DNA from: Oscillospiraceae bacterium
GTDB taxonomy: Bacteria; Bacillota; Clostridia; Oscillospirales; Oscillospiraceae
Length of the DNA stretch: 6,395 bases
Assembly: GCA_020025295.1 (NCBI GenBank)
Contig: JAHHSJ010000070.1
Span: forward strand, 1-6,395
Direction of reading: 5' to 3'
In this document: positions 1 through 5,386 of the stretch, piece by piece
Layout: every line of letters begins with the position of its first letter
Position numbering within the stretch: position 1 is the stretch's first letter
Translations under genes and position numbers: made by a program
Notes under the pieces: generated by a model
Told to the model about the DNA's origin: nothing
Seen by the model: the letters and a program-made list of their open reading frames with translations, nothing else
Databases searched by the model: none

Positions 1-120
1 AAATCACTATGGATTTTTTCTTAGGTGTCCAACTTCATTATGCAATCAACCAAATCAGGAAAATAAATGCGTTTATATTTGTAAAAATTAACAAATTGCA
101 AATAGGTTATAGAAAGGTTA
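1..120. other. AT-rich intergenic stretch upstream of the arcC promoter
   Basis: I see no gene here. The stretch is strongly AT-rich and lies directly upstream of the -35 element of the arcC promoter. It contains overlapping inverted repeats: ATTTGT (77-82) with ACAAAT (91-96), and TATTTG (76-81) with CAAATA (99-104). These could be a regulator site or simply an AT-rich activating element. There is no further evidence for either. Confidence 0.35.
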
Positions 121-149
121 TTGACATAAGAGTACGAAAAAGCTAAAGT
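121..149 (+). promoter_or_regulatory. Sigma-A type promoter for arcC
   Basis: A perfect -35 hexamer TTGACA (121-126) is followed after 17 nt by TAAAGT (144-149), which matches TATAAT at four of six positions. The predicted transcript start is about 155-157. That leaves a leader of roughly 200 nt before the arcC start codon, and its first bases coincide with the first bases of the long helix described in the next entry. Confidence 0.65.
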
Positions 150-155
150 GTAACT

Positions 156-252
156 ACACGATACGAGTGGTCGCGTGCTTTCAGCTCAGTAGTGAGTGTT
201 TGTGCCGGGAGACTCCTTCCGACCAAAGAAGTTCAGATGCCTCGTTTCGTGT
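156..252 (+). promoter_or_regulatory. Candidate structured 5' leader RNA of arcC, class unknown
   Basis: The first ~97 nt of the predicted arcC transcript fold into a closed domain. The outer helix pairs 156-167 with 241-252 (11 of 12 positions; single T-T mismatch at 162/246). Immediately inside it, TGGTC (168-172) pairs with GACCA (221-225). Two hairpins lie within: CTCA (185-188) with TGAG (193-196) closing a GTAG loop, and GGGAG (207-211) with CTTCC (216-220), which includes one G-T pair and would stack on the 168-172 helix. A second hairpin pairs 265-271 with 282-288. The outline resembles a multi-stem riboswitch-like leader, but I could not match it to any class I remember (purine, guanidine-I, THF, ZTP, SAM, c-di-GMP and others were considered). 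A regulatory role is inferred from its position and pairing only. Confidence 0.45.
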
Positions 253-356
253 GATTTTCATTGGGGCAAAATAGGTCATGGTTTTGTCTCATTATGGTTC
301 TCAAAAGCTTTTTGTAAAATTTTTGAATGAAAGAAATTCAAGGAGGCACTAACACT

Positions 357-1283
357 ATGTCTAAGATCGTTATTGCATTGGGCGGCAATGCTCTGGGCAA
401 CACTCCTGAAGAGCAGCTGCAGTTGGTCACCGAAACTGCAAAGTCCATTGTCGACTTGGTCGAAGCTGGCAACGATGTCGTCATCGCTCATGGCAACGGC
501 CCTCAGGTTGGTATGATTAACCTGGGTATGTCCACCGCTGCTGAGGCTGGCGCTATCAAGGCTGCTATGCCCTTCCCCGAGTGCGGCGCTATGAGCCAGG
601 GCTATATTGGCTATCACCTGCAGAACAGCATCCAGAACGAGCTGGCTGCCCGTAAGATCAATAAGTCCGCTGTGACCGTCGTCACCCAGGTTCTGGTCGA
701 CGAGAACGATCCTGCTTTCAAGCATCCCACCAAGCCCATCGGCGCTTTCTACACCAAGGAGCAGGCCGACAAGATCGTGGCTGAGAAGGGTTACACCATG
801 GTGGAGGACGCCGGCCGTGGCTATCGTCAGGTCGTTCCCTCTCCCAAGCCCGTCGACGTCGTCGAGAAGGACGCTGTGCAGTCTCTGATCGATGCCGGCC
901 AGATCGTCATCACGGTTGGCGGCGGCGGCATTCCCGTCATCAAGAAGGACGGCAAGCTGTACGGTGTTCCCTCCGTTATCGATAAGGACTTCGCTTCCGC
1001 TAAGCTGGCTGAGCTGGTTCATGCCGATATGCTGATCATCCTGACCGCTGTTGATCGCGTTGCCATCAACTTTGGCAAGCCCAACCAGCAGCTACTGGAG
1101 AGCATGAATCTGGAAGAGGCTCAGAAGTATATCGACGAGGGCCACTTCGCTCCCGGTTCCATGCTGCCCAAGGTGCAGGCTGCTATGGGCTTCGCTGCTA
1201 CCGGCGGCAAGGCAATTATCGCTTCTCTGGAGAATGCAGGCAAGGCTTGCAAGGGCGAGAGCGGCACTGTTATCGTTAAGTAA
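357..1283 (+). CDS. arcC: Carbamate kinase
   Basis: A 308-residue protein of the amino-acid kinase fold, the usual length for carbamate kinase. The enzyme acts in the cytosol, transferring phosphate from carbamoyl phosphate to ADP to give ATP, CO2 and ammonia; it is the energy-yielding last step of arginine, agmatine or purine (allantoin/oxamate) fermentation. Family signatures visible in order: ALGGNAL (7-13), HGNGPQVG (45-52), the PFPECGAMSQGYIGYHLQ block (72-89), KPIG (126-129), GRGYRQVVPSPKP (153-165), GGGGIPV (188-194), IDKDFAS (208-214) and a C-terminal GSMLPKV substrate/nucleotide element. The start at 357 is chosen because AGGAGG (341-346) lies 10 nt upstream; an in-frame ATG at 327 has no such site. 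A small hairpin (323-328 with 336-341) abuts this ribosome binding site. The gene stands alone between its own promoter and terminator, with no arcA or arcB in view. Alanine is written mostly GCT and lysine AAG, a stronger bias than in the neighbours, suggesting high expression. Confidence 0.97.
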   Translation: MSKIVIALGGNALGNTPEEQLQLVTETAKSIVDLVEAGNDVVIAHGNGPQVGMINLGMSTAAEAGAIKAAMPFPECGAMSQGYIGYHLQNSIQNELAARKINKSAVTVVTQVLVDENDPAFKHPTKPIGAFYTKEQADKIVAEKGYTMVEDAGRGYRQVVPSPKPVDVVEKDAVQSLIDAGQIVITVGGGGIPVIKKDGKLYGVPSVIDKDFASAKLAELVHADMLIILTAVDRVAINFGKPNQQLLESMNLEEAQKYIDEGHFAPGSMLPKVQAAMGFAATGGKAIIASLENAGKACKGESGTVIVK

Positions 1284-1344
1284 TCTCCGCTGAGTTTCGG
1301 CGTAGAGCCGCAAGGCAAAATAAACGAACGATTGAACAAGAATT

Positions 1345-1376
1345 AGGAGTGGATCTTTCCAAGATCCACTCCTTTT
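1345..1376 (+). terminator. Intrinsic terminator after arcC
   Basis: A 13-bp perfect stem, AGGAGTGGATCTT (1345-1357) with AAGATCCACTCCT (1361-1373), closes a 3-nt loop and runs into TTTT (1373-1376). It lies about 60 nt after the arcC stop and just before the next promoter, so arcC is very likely monocistronic. Confidence 0.9.
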
Positions 1377-1408
1377 CATATTCTATTGTATAGGAATGTG
1401 TCTTTTCG

Positions 1409-1436
1409 TTGAATTTCCGGCAGGGGTTGCTATAAT
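1409..1436 (+). promoter_or_regulatory. Extended -10 promoter for the NTPase/ModE-like operon
   Basis: TTGAAT (1409-1414), a 16-nt spacer and a perfect TATAAT (1431-1436) preceded by TGC (an extended -10) form a strong sigma-A promoter. Transcription should begin near 1443. This also rules out the longer reading of the next gene, whose upstream in-frame extension would begin at 1396, before the promoter. Confidence 0.8.
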
Positions 1437-1476
1437 AGAAGCGATCAAGGAGCAAAGAGGGAAGGAGGGACAGCCG

Positions 1477-1977
1477 ATGCGTCATTTGGTGCTGACTGGA
1501 GCCAGACAGAGCGGAAAATCGACCTTGGCTCAGCGGTATCTGGCGGAAACGGGACAACGTTGTGCGGGTTACCGTACCAAAGTCCGGGAACAGACGGTGG
1601 CTGGCCCCATCTATGAAATGGAAGATCTGCTCACCGGACAGGCCGAGCCGATTTCCCGTCTGGAGGGCGGACAGATCGTCGGCATACCGGATACCTTCGA
1701 CGGATTTGGAACGCAAGTGCTTCTCCGGGCGATGGCGTCGGAGGTCCCCGTCCTGCTGCTGGATGAAATCGGTCGGTTTGAGCGAACCAGTCCTCAGTTC
1801 CTTGCCGCCGTGGAAGCAGTCTTTTCCGATGGACGGCCGGTGGTGGCGGTGCTGAAACAGGAGCCGCTACCCTATCTTGAAGCGATCAAAGCCAGAGACG
1901 ATGTCGTTCTGGTGGATTTGGACACCGTGTCCCGGGAGAAGGCGTGGGAGATGGTCAGGGAGGAATTTCTCAAATGA
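1477..1977 (+). CDS. THEP1-like nucleoside-triphosphatase (P-loop NTPase)
   Basis: A 166-residue soluble P-loop NTPase. It has an N-terminal Walker A, GARQSGKST (8-16), and a Walker B with the DEIG sequence (96-99) after a run of hydrophobic residues, followed by RFE and SPQF. This matches the DEIG-K-E pattern of the THEP1/NTPase_1 family, as does the GYRT turn at 31-34. THEP1 proteins hydrolyse NTPs slowly in vitro and their cellular role is mostly unknown. The start at 1477 is supported by GGAGG (1463-1467 region) just upstream and by the promoter at 1409-1436. The stop codon overlaps the start of the ModE-like gene in an ATGA, which indicates translational coupling and a shared task. Given the ModE-like partner and the presumed molybdate importer downstream, a role in molybdenum/tungsten handling (sensing, or a MobB-like cofactor step) is possible but is inference. 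Another small P-loop family is a less likely alternative. Confidence 0.8.
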   Translation: MRHLVLTGARQSGKSTLAQRYLAETGQRCAGYRTKVREQTVAGPIYEMEDLLTGQAEPISRLEGGQIVGIPDTFDGFGTQVLLRAMASEVPVLLLDEIGRFERTSPQFLAAVEAVFSDGRPVVAVLKQEPLPYLEAIKARDDVVLVDLDTVSREKAWEMVREEFLK

Positions 1978-2336
1978 AGGAATTGAGCTATCGTATGACG
2001 CTGACGCTGCTGGGACAGGAAAAGTGCTTTGGTCCGGGCCCTATGCAGCTGCTGCGAGGGGTCGAGCAGAGCGGCTCGCTTCATCAGAGCGCCGCATCCA
2101 TGGGAATGTCCTATTCCAAGGCGTGGAAAATTCTGCAAGGGCTGGAGCAGGAGTGGGGAACTCCGCTGCTGGAGCGGCATACCGGCGGAAAGCGTGGTGG
2201 AGGCTCGGCGCTGACGCAGGAGGCCAAGCTGCTCCTTGCCGAGTATGAAGCCATGCTGGCGGAGGTTTCGGCCTGTGCCGAAGCGTCCTTTGCGTCCCAT
2301 TTCGGACCGGAATTTTGGAGCCGGTTTTTGGGCTGA
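1974..2336 (+). CDS. ModE-like winged-helix transcriptional regulator (N-terminal domain only)
   Basis: A 120-residue DNA-binding protein of the ModE/LysR-type winged-helix group. Diagnostic features in order: GPGPMQLLRGVEQSGSL (20-36), a recognition-helix region AASMGMSYSKAWKIL (40-54), and the wing block GGKRGGGSALTQEAK (71-85); the MSY-x-x-AW and GG-K-x-GGG-x-LT patterns are ModE hallmarks. E. coli ModE is about 260 residues with two C-terminal TOBE (MOP) domains that bind molybdate. Here only a ~35-residue helical tail follows, so the sensing domain is missing, as in many short clostridial and archaeal homologues. The start at 1974 has AGGGAGGA (1957-1964) 9 nt upstream and overlaps the NTPase stop by 4 nt. 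The gene ends inside a terminator. The likely target is the ModE-type palindrome at 2364-2389 over the importer promoter. How metal status is sensed without TOBE is not visible. Confidence 0.88.
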   Translation: MKELSYRMTLTLLGQEKCFGPGPMQLLRGVEQSGSLHQSAASMGMSYSKAWKILQGLEQEWGTPLLERHTGGKRGGGSALTQEAKLLLAEYEAMLAEVSACAEASFASHFGPEFWSRFLG

Positions 2337-2357
2337 ATCCGAAAACCGGCCTTTTTT
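2320..2357 (+). terminator. Intrinsic terminator overlapping the ModE-like stop codon
   Basis: GCCGGTTTT (2320-2328) pairs with AAAACCGGC (2342-2350) around a loop that contains the TGA stop (2334-2336). The stem is followed by C and six T (2352-2357). The last two T of this tract are also the first two bases of the -35 hexamer of the next promoter. It separates the regulator operon from the importer operon. Confidence 0.8.
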
Positions 2358-2384
2358 GACATACCGTTATTCTTGTGCTAGAAT
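2356..2384 (+). promoter_or_regulatory. Strong sigma-A promoter of the ABC importer operon
   Basis: A perfect TTGACA (2356-2361), a 17-nt spacer and TAGAAT (2379-2384) with an upstream TGC extended -10. Predicted transcription start is near 2391, giving a leader of about 35 nt before the ATG at 2426. The operator described in the next entry lies between and over the two hexamers. Confidence 0.85.
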
Positions 2385-2389
2385 AACGG
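2364..2389. promoter_or_regulatory. ModE-type operator palindrome
   Basis: A perfect 10-bp inverted repeat, CCGTTATTCT (2364-2373) and AGAATAACGG (2380-2389), has a 6-nt spacer. It fills the spacer and covers the -10 hexamer of the importer promoter, so a bound protein would block RNA polymerase. The CGTTAT-N12-ATAACG core (2365-2370, 2383-2388) has the same half-sites and spacing that I recall for the ModE site upstream of E. coli modABCD. Because a ModE-like gene ends 28 nt upstream, repression by that protein is the straightforward inference. The palindrome has no T tract after it and is not a terminator. Confidence 0.78.
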
Positions 2390-2425
2390 ACGGTTTTGAA
2401 TTCTATTGTAAACAGGAGGAAAACG

Positions 2426-3487
2426 ATGAAAAAGAATTGGATGAAGAGAGGTATTGCACTTCTCATGGTTTTGGCGATGGCGCTTTCCGTGGTGTCCTGC
2501 GGCAGTCAGGGCGCCGGTTCCGGCGCTCAGAGCAGCACCGGCTCGGTGAGCAGCCAGCAGGAGCAGGACAAGGTCATCACGCTGAAGGATCAGGCCGGCC
2601 GCACGGTTACGCTGGATCATCCTGCGGAGACTCTGGTGAGCTGCTACTACATTACCACCTATGCCACCATCGCTCTGGGCGTGTCCGACCGGGTGATCGG
2701 TCTGGAAAAGAAGGCGGATACCCGTCCGATCTACCAGATGGCTGCTCCTCAGCTGCTGGAGCAGGAGCAGGTGGGCACCATGAAGGAGTTCAATGTGGAA
2801 GCGGTTGCCGCTCTGAAGCCGGAGCTGGTCCTGATGCCCAAGAAGCTGGCCGAGCACGCCGATGCCCTCACTGATCTGGGAATTCAGGTGCTGGTGGTCA
2901 ATCCCGAATCTCAGGAGCAGATGGAGGAAATGCTGACCCTCATTGCCAAGGCCTGCGGCGTGGAGGAGAAGGCAGACGAGCTGCTGAAGTACTATGACGA
3001 GCAGGAAAATCAGCTGGCTGACCTGCTGAAGGACGAGAAAGCTCCCCGTGTGTATCTGGGCGGCAACTCCTCTTACCTCACCACCGCCCCCGGTGCCATG
3101 TATCAGTCTGATCTGATCCGTCTGGCCGGCGGCGTCAATGTGGCTGAGGATATGGAAGGGGACTACTGGACGGAAGTGTCCTATGAGACCATTCTGGCGG
3201 CAGATCCCGAAGTTATCATCCTGCCCAGCAAGGCGGATTACACCGTCGAGGATGTGCTGGGTGATGCACAGCTGCAGGGCGTCACTGCTGTCAAGAACGG
3301 TGCGGTCTATCAGATGCCCAACACCATTGAAGAGTGGGATTCTCCCATTCCCTCCGGTATTCTGGGCGTTCTGTGGATGGCAAGCGTCCTCCACGGGGAT
3401 GTGTACACCGCCGAGGAGTTCAAGCAGGATGTGACCGCATTCTACAACGATTTTTACGGCTTTGAGGTGGATGCAGACCTCATCTAA
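2426..3487 (+). CDS. ABC transporter substrate-binding lipoprotein (class III, probable molybdate/tungstate)
   Basis: A 353-residue extracytoplasmic binding protein. It has a lipoprotein signal: a basic N-terminus (KKNWMKR), a hydrophobic core, and a VVSC lipobox with the lipidated Cys at 25. A Ser/Gly/Gln-rich tether (26-48) follows, then a Peripla_BP_2 (BtuF/FepB/TroA-like) fold beginning KDQAGRTVTL near 54. Typical elements are ATIALGVSDRVIGLE, an EAVAALKPELVLMP segment before the inter-lobe helix, and a C-terminal AADPEVIILPS region followed by EEWDSPIPSGILGVLW (302-317). Family members carry iron-siderophores, cobalamin, heme or, for Haemophilus MolA, molybdate and tungstate. The substrate cannot be read from the fold. 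Molybdate/tungstate is favoured because the promoter carries a ModE-type operator next to a ModE-like gene. The start at 2426 follows AGGAGGA (2414-2420); the TTG at 2396 lies in the leader and has no such site. Confidence 0.9.
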   Translation: MKKNWMKRGIALLMVLAMALSVVSCGSQGAGSGAQSSTGSVSSQQEQDKVITLKDQAGRTVTLDHPAETLVSCYYITTYATIALGVSDRVIGLEKKADTRPIYQMAAPQLLEQEQVGTMKEFNVEAVAALKPELVLMPKKLAEHADALTDLGIQVLVVNPESQEQMEEMLTLIAKACGVEEKADELLKYYDEQENQLADLLKDEKAPRVYLGGNSSYLTTAPGAMYQSDLIRLAGGVNVAEDMEGDYWTEVSYETILAADPEVIILPSKADYTVEDVLGDAQLQGVTAVKNGAVYQMPNTIEEWDSPIPSGILGVLWMASVLHGDVYTAEEFKQDVTAFYNDFYGFEVDADLI

Positions 3488-3517
3488 GTGACCAAGCGAC
3501 AAAAGGAGAGAGGAACC

Positions 3518-4525
3518 ATGCGAAAGAGATCGTATCTGCTGCCCTTGGTGGGGGGAGTGCTGGTGCTGACCGCACTGTGCTCCGCCTGTATCGGCAGCTA
3601 TCCTCTCTCCCTTGGTCAAATTGTGGATATTCTGACCGGGGAGCTGCGGGGTACGATGGACGAAAAAGTCTTTCTGTCCCTGCGGCTCCCTCGTGTTTTG
3701 ATGGGAGTGCTGTCCGGTGGAGCGCTGGGTCTGGCCGGCGGCATCTATCAGACCATTTTCCGGAACAGCCTTGCTTCCCCCGACCTCACCGGTGTGGCCT
3801 CGGGAGCCTCCTTCGGTGCGGCGGTTGCCATTGTGCTGGGGGCAGGCAGCGGCTGGCAGATCATGTTCGGCTCCTTTGCCATGGGCGTGGTGTCGCTGCT
3901 GGTGGTGCTGGTGCTGGTCTATTTGTCCGGTCTGGAGAAGATGGGCAGCTATATCCTGTCGGGCATCATCGTGTCCTCCCTGGCGGATGCCGGGTTGATG
4001 ATGCTGAAATTTATGGCAGACCCGGAACGGGAGTTGGCTGCCATTGAATTTTGGACCATGGGCAGTCTGGGCACAGTCACCGGAGAAAAGCTCTTTCCAC
4101 AGGTGCTGTTTGTGGCGCTGCCGATGGTGGTGCTGCTGTGCTGTTCCCGTCAGGCAGTCATGCTGTCCTTGGGAACCGAGCACGCCCGGAGCCTTGGATT
4201 GGCTCCCGGTCTGTGGAGAATGGTATTTCTGGGGCTGAGTACCCTCATGATTGCTGCTGTGGTGTCCATCACTGGCGTCATCGCCTTTGTGGGACTGATT
4301 GCACCCCACATCGCCTTCATGCTCTATCGGCGGAGAAATACCGGGTACTTTGTGCTTTGCACCTTGTTGGGCAGCGTCATCCTGCTGATTGCGGACATTC
4401 TGGCCCGCAGTCTGTACGGCGGAGCGGAGCTGCCACTGAGCATCCTCACGGTGCTGCTGTCCGTGCCGGTGCTGATTGCATTGCTCTGCGGACGGAAAGG
4501 AGGGGCCCATGGGAGTGTTCTTTGA
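3518..4525 (+). CDS. FecCD/BtuC-family ABC transporter permease
   Basis: A 335-residue polytopic membrane protein, the normal size for the FecCD/BtuC/MolB family (about ten helices per subunit, working as a homodimer when only one permease gene is present, as here). Recognisable blocks: LRLPRVLMGVLSGGALGLAGGIYQTIFRN near the N-terminal third, then ASPDLTGVASGASFGAAVAI, EFWTMGSLG mid-protein, and ITGVIAFVGLIAPHIAFML, the conserved segment that precedes the coupling helix docking on the ATPase. A C-terminal PLSILTVLLSVPVLIALL helix follows. The usual N-P-L-A-D-P block reads NSLASPD, a mild departure. The start at 3518 has AAGGAGAGAGG (3503-3513) 4 nt upstream; the GTG at 3488, immediately after the previous stop, has no ribosome binding site. 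The 3' end overlaps the ATPase gene by 17 nt, consistent with coupled translation. It would move the ligand delivered by the lipoprotein across the membrane. Confidence 0.95.
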   Translation: MRKRSYLLPLVGGVLVLTALCSACIGSYPLSLGQIVDILTGELRGTMDEKVFLSLRLPRVLMGVLSGGALGLAGGIYQTIFRNSLASPDLTGVASGASFGAAVAIVLGAGSGWQIMFGSFAMGVVSLLVVLVLVYLSGLEKMGSYILSGIIVSSLADAGLMMLKFMADPERELAAIEFWTMGSLGTVTGEKLFPQVLFVALPMVVLLCCSRQAVMLSLGTEHARSLGLAPGLWRMVFLGLSTLMIAAVVSITGVIAFVGLIAPHIAFMLYRRRNTGYFVLCTLLGSVILLIADILARSLYGGAELPLSILTVLLSVPVLIALLCGRKGGAHGSVL

Positions 4526-5318
4526 GGTAAGCCACCTGACGGTGGGCTACCAGCACCCGGTGGTGTCGGATGTGTCCTTTTCCGTTCAAGCCGGGGAACT
4601 TGTGGGGATTCTGGGTCGGAATGGACAGGGCAAATCCACCTTGCTCCGGGGAATCATCGGAGATGCCCGACGGTTTTCCGGAGAGGTTCGGGTGAACGGA
4701 GTGGACTGCACCCACCTGAGTGCCAAAAAGCGGGCGGCGCTGTTGTCGGCATTGCCCCAAAAAACGGAAATCCCAGCCGGTGTTTCGGCAGAGGAGATTC
4801 TGGAAATGGGCTGTTATCCCACCCGGCGGCTGTTTCAGGGCCTGACGGAAGTCAACCGAACCAAGATTCGGGAGGAAGCGGAGCGGATGGGGCTGACGGA
4901 ACTGCTGGAGCAGGATTGCTCCAAACTGAGCATCGGTCAGCAGCAGATGGTGCTGCTGTGCCGGATGCTGGTGCAGGATGCCCCGGTCATGCTGCTGGAT
5001 GAGCCCAATGCGTCGCTGGACTATGCCAATGCCCAGACCCTGTTTTCCACCCTCAGAGAGCTGGTACACCGGAAAAATAAGGCCGGGGTGCTGGTGCTCC
5101 ATGACCCGGAAACGGCGCTGCGCTGGTGCGATCGACTGCTGATTCTCCATGATGGGGCGCTGTACCGGGACATTGATCTTGCTCAGTGCAGTGTGGAGCA
5201 GATGGAGCAGACATTGCGGCGGCTCTATCCGAATATCTGCGTCCGGGAAAATCCCTATCACGAGGGCTATTTCTGCTATTTGCAGGCGCAGAAAACGCCG
5301 ATACCATATGCGGAATAA
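4509..5318 (+). CDS. ABC transporter ATP-binding protein (FecE/BtuD/MolC-like)
   Basis: A 269-residue cytoplasmic ATPase that drives the importer, presumably as a dimer beneath the permease dimer. All ABC motifs are present: Walker A GRNGQGKST (36-44), Q-loop Gln84 in ALPQK, signature LSIGQQQ (140-146; the third position is Ile instead of the common Gly), Walker B VMLLDEP (160-166), D-loop SLD (169-171) and switch His198 in VLHD. The ~45-residue C-terminal tail with LYPNICVRENPYHEGYFCYL resembles the accessory tail seen in FecE-type subunits. The start at 4509 follows AAAGGAGG (4496-4503). An upstream in-frame ATG at 4476 lies inside the permease gene and has no site. It is the last gene of the importer operon and is followed by a terminator. 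Nothing in it defines the substrate. Confidence 0.95.
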   Translation: MGVFFEVSHLTVGYQHPVVSDVSFSVQAGELVGILGRNGQGKSTLLRGIIGDARRFSGEVRVNGVDCTHLSAKKRAALLSALPQKTEIPAGVSAEEILEMGCYPTRRLFQGLTEVNRTKIREEAERMGLTELLEQDCSKLSIGQQQMVLLCRMLVQDAPVMLLDEPNASLDYANAQTLFSTLRELVHRKNKAGVLVLHDPETALRWCDRLLILHDGALYRDIDLAQCSVEQMEQTLRRLYPNICVRENPYHEGYFCYLQAQKTPIPYAE

Positions 5319-5366
5319 AAAAGGAAATCCGAGACAGACTCAAAACGAGTCCGCCTCGGATTTTTT
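5317..5366. terminator. Bidirectional terminator between converging genes
   Basis: AAATCCGAG (5325-5333) pairs with CTCGGATTT (5355-5363), and an inner helix GACTC (5337-5341) with GAGTC (5347-5351) closes an AAAAC loop. The plus strand continues with a T run through 5366. On the other strand, the A run at 5317-5322 becomes the T tract. It can therefore end both the importer operon and the opposing acetyltransferase gene. Confidence 0.85.
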
Positions 5367-5386
5367 GTTTCTAAGTTAGGGTGCGG

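Noticed and set aside
1..20. AAATC...GATTT inverted repeat followed by T at the left edge
   Set aside because: The stem is only five mostly A-T pairs and may be cut by the window edge; too weak to call a terminator.
181..198. tRNA-like D-arm sequence (GCTCAGTAG) in the arcC leader
   Set aside because: No acceptor stem, anticodon arm or T-arm in register; the pairing found fits a different multi-helix fold.
322..343. Possible ArgR/AhrC box (TGAAT...ATTCA) near the arcC start
   Set aside because: ARG boxes have a 4-nt spacer between these half-sites; here it is 7 nt, and the position fits an RNA hairpin at the ribosome binding site better.
276..1022. A 248-codon minus-strand frame opposite arcC
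   Set aside because: It mirrors the codon pattern of arcC, is rich in Asp, Leu and Gly, has no domain, and would run through the arcC promoter-proximal leader.
1380..2410. Shared 11-mer ATTCTATTGTA at 1380-1390 and 2400-2410
   Set aside because: A few 11-base matches are expected by chance in 6.4 kb, and the two copies sit in different contexts (upstream of a -35 versus inside a leader).
2378..4510. A 710-codon open frame on the minus strand opposite the transporter genes
   Set aside because: It is antisense to two well-supported transporter genes. Its composition is low-complexity (His, Gln and Gly rich), it has no recognisable domain and no ribosome binding site; it is a shadow of codon bias.
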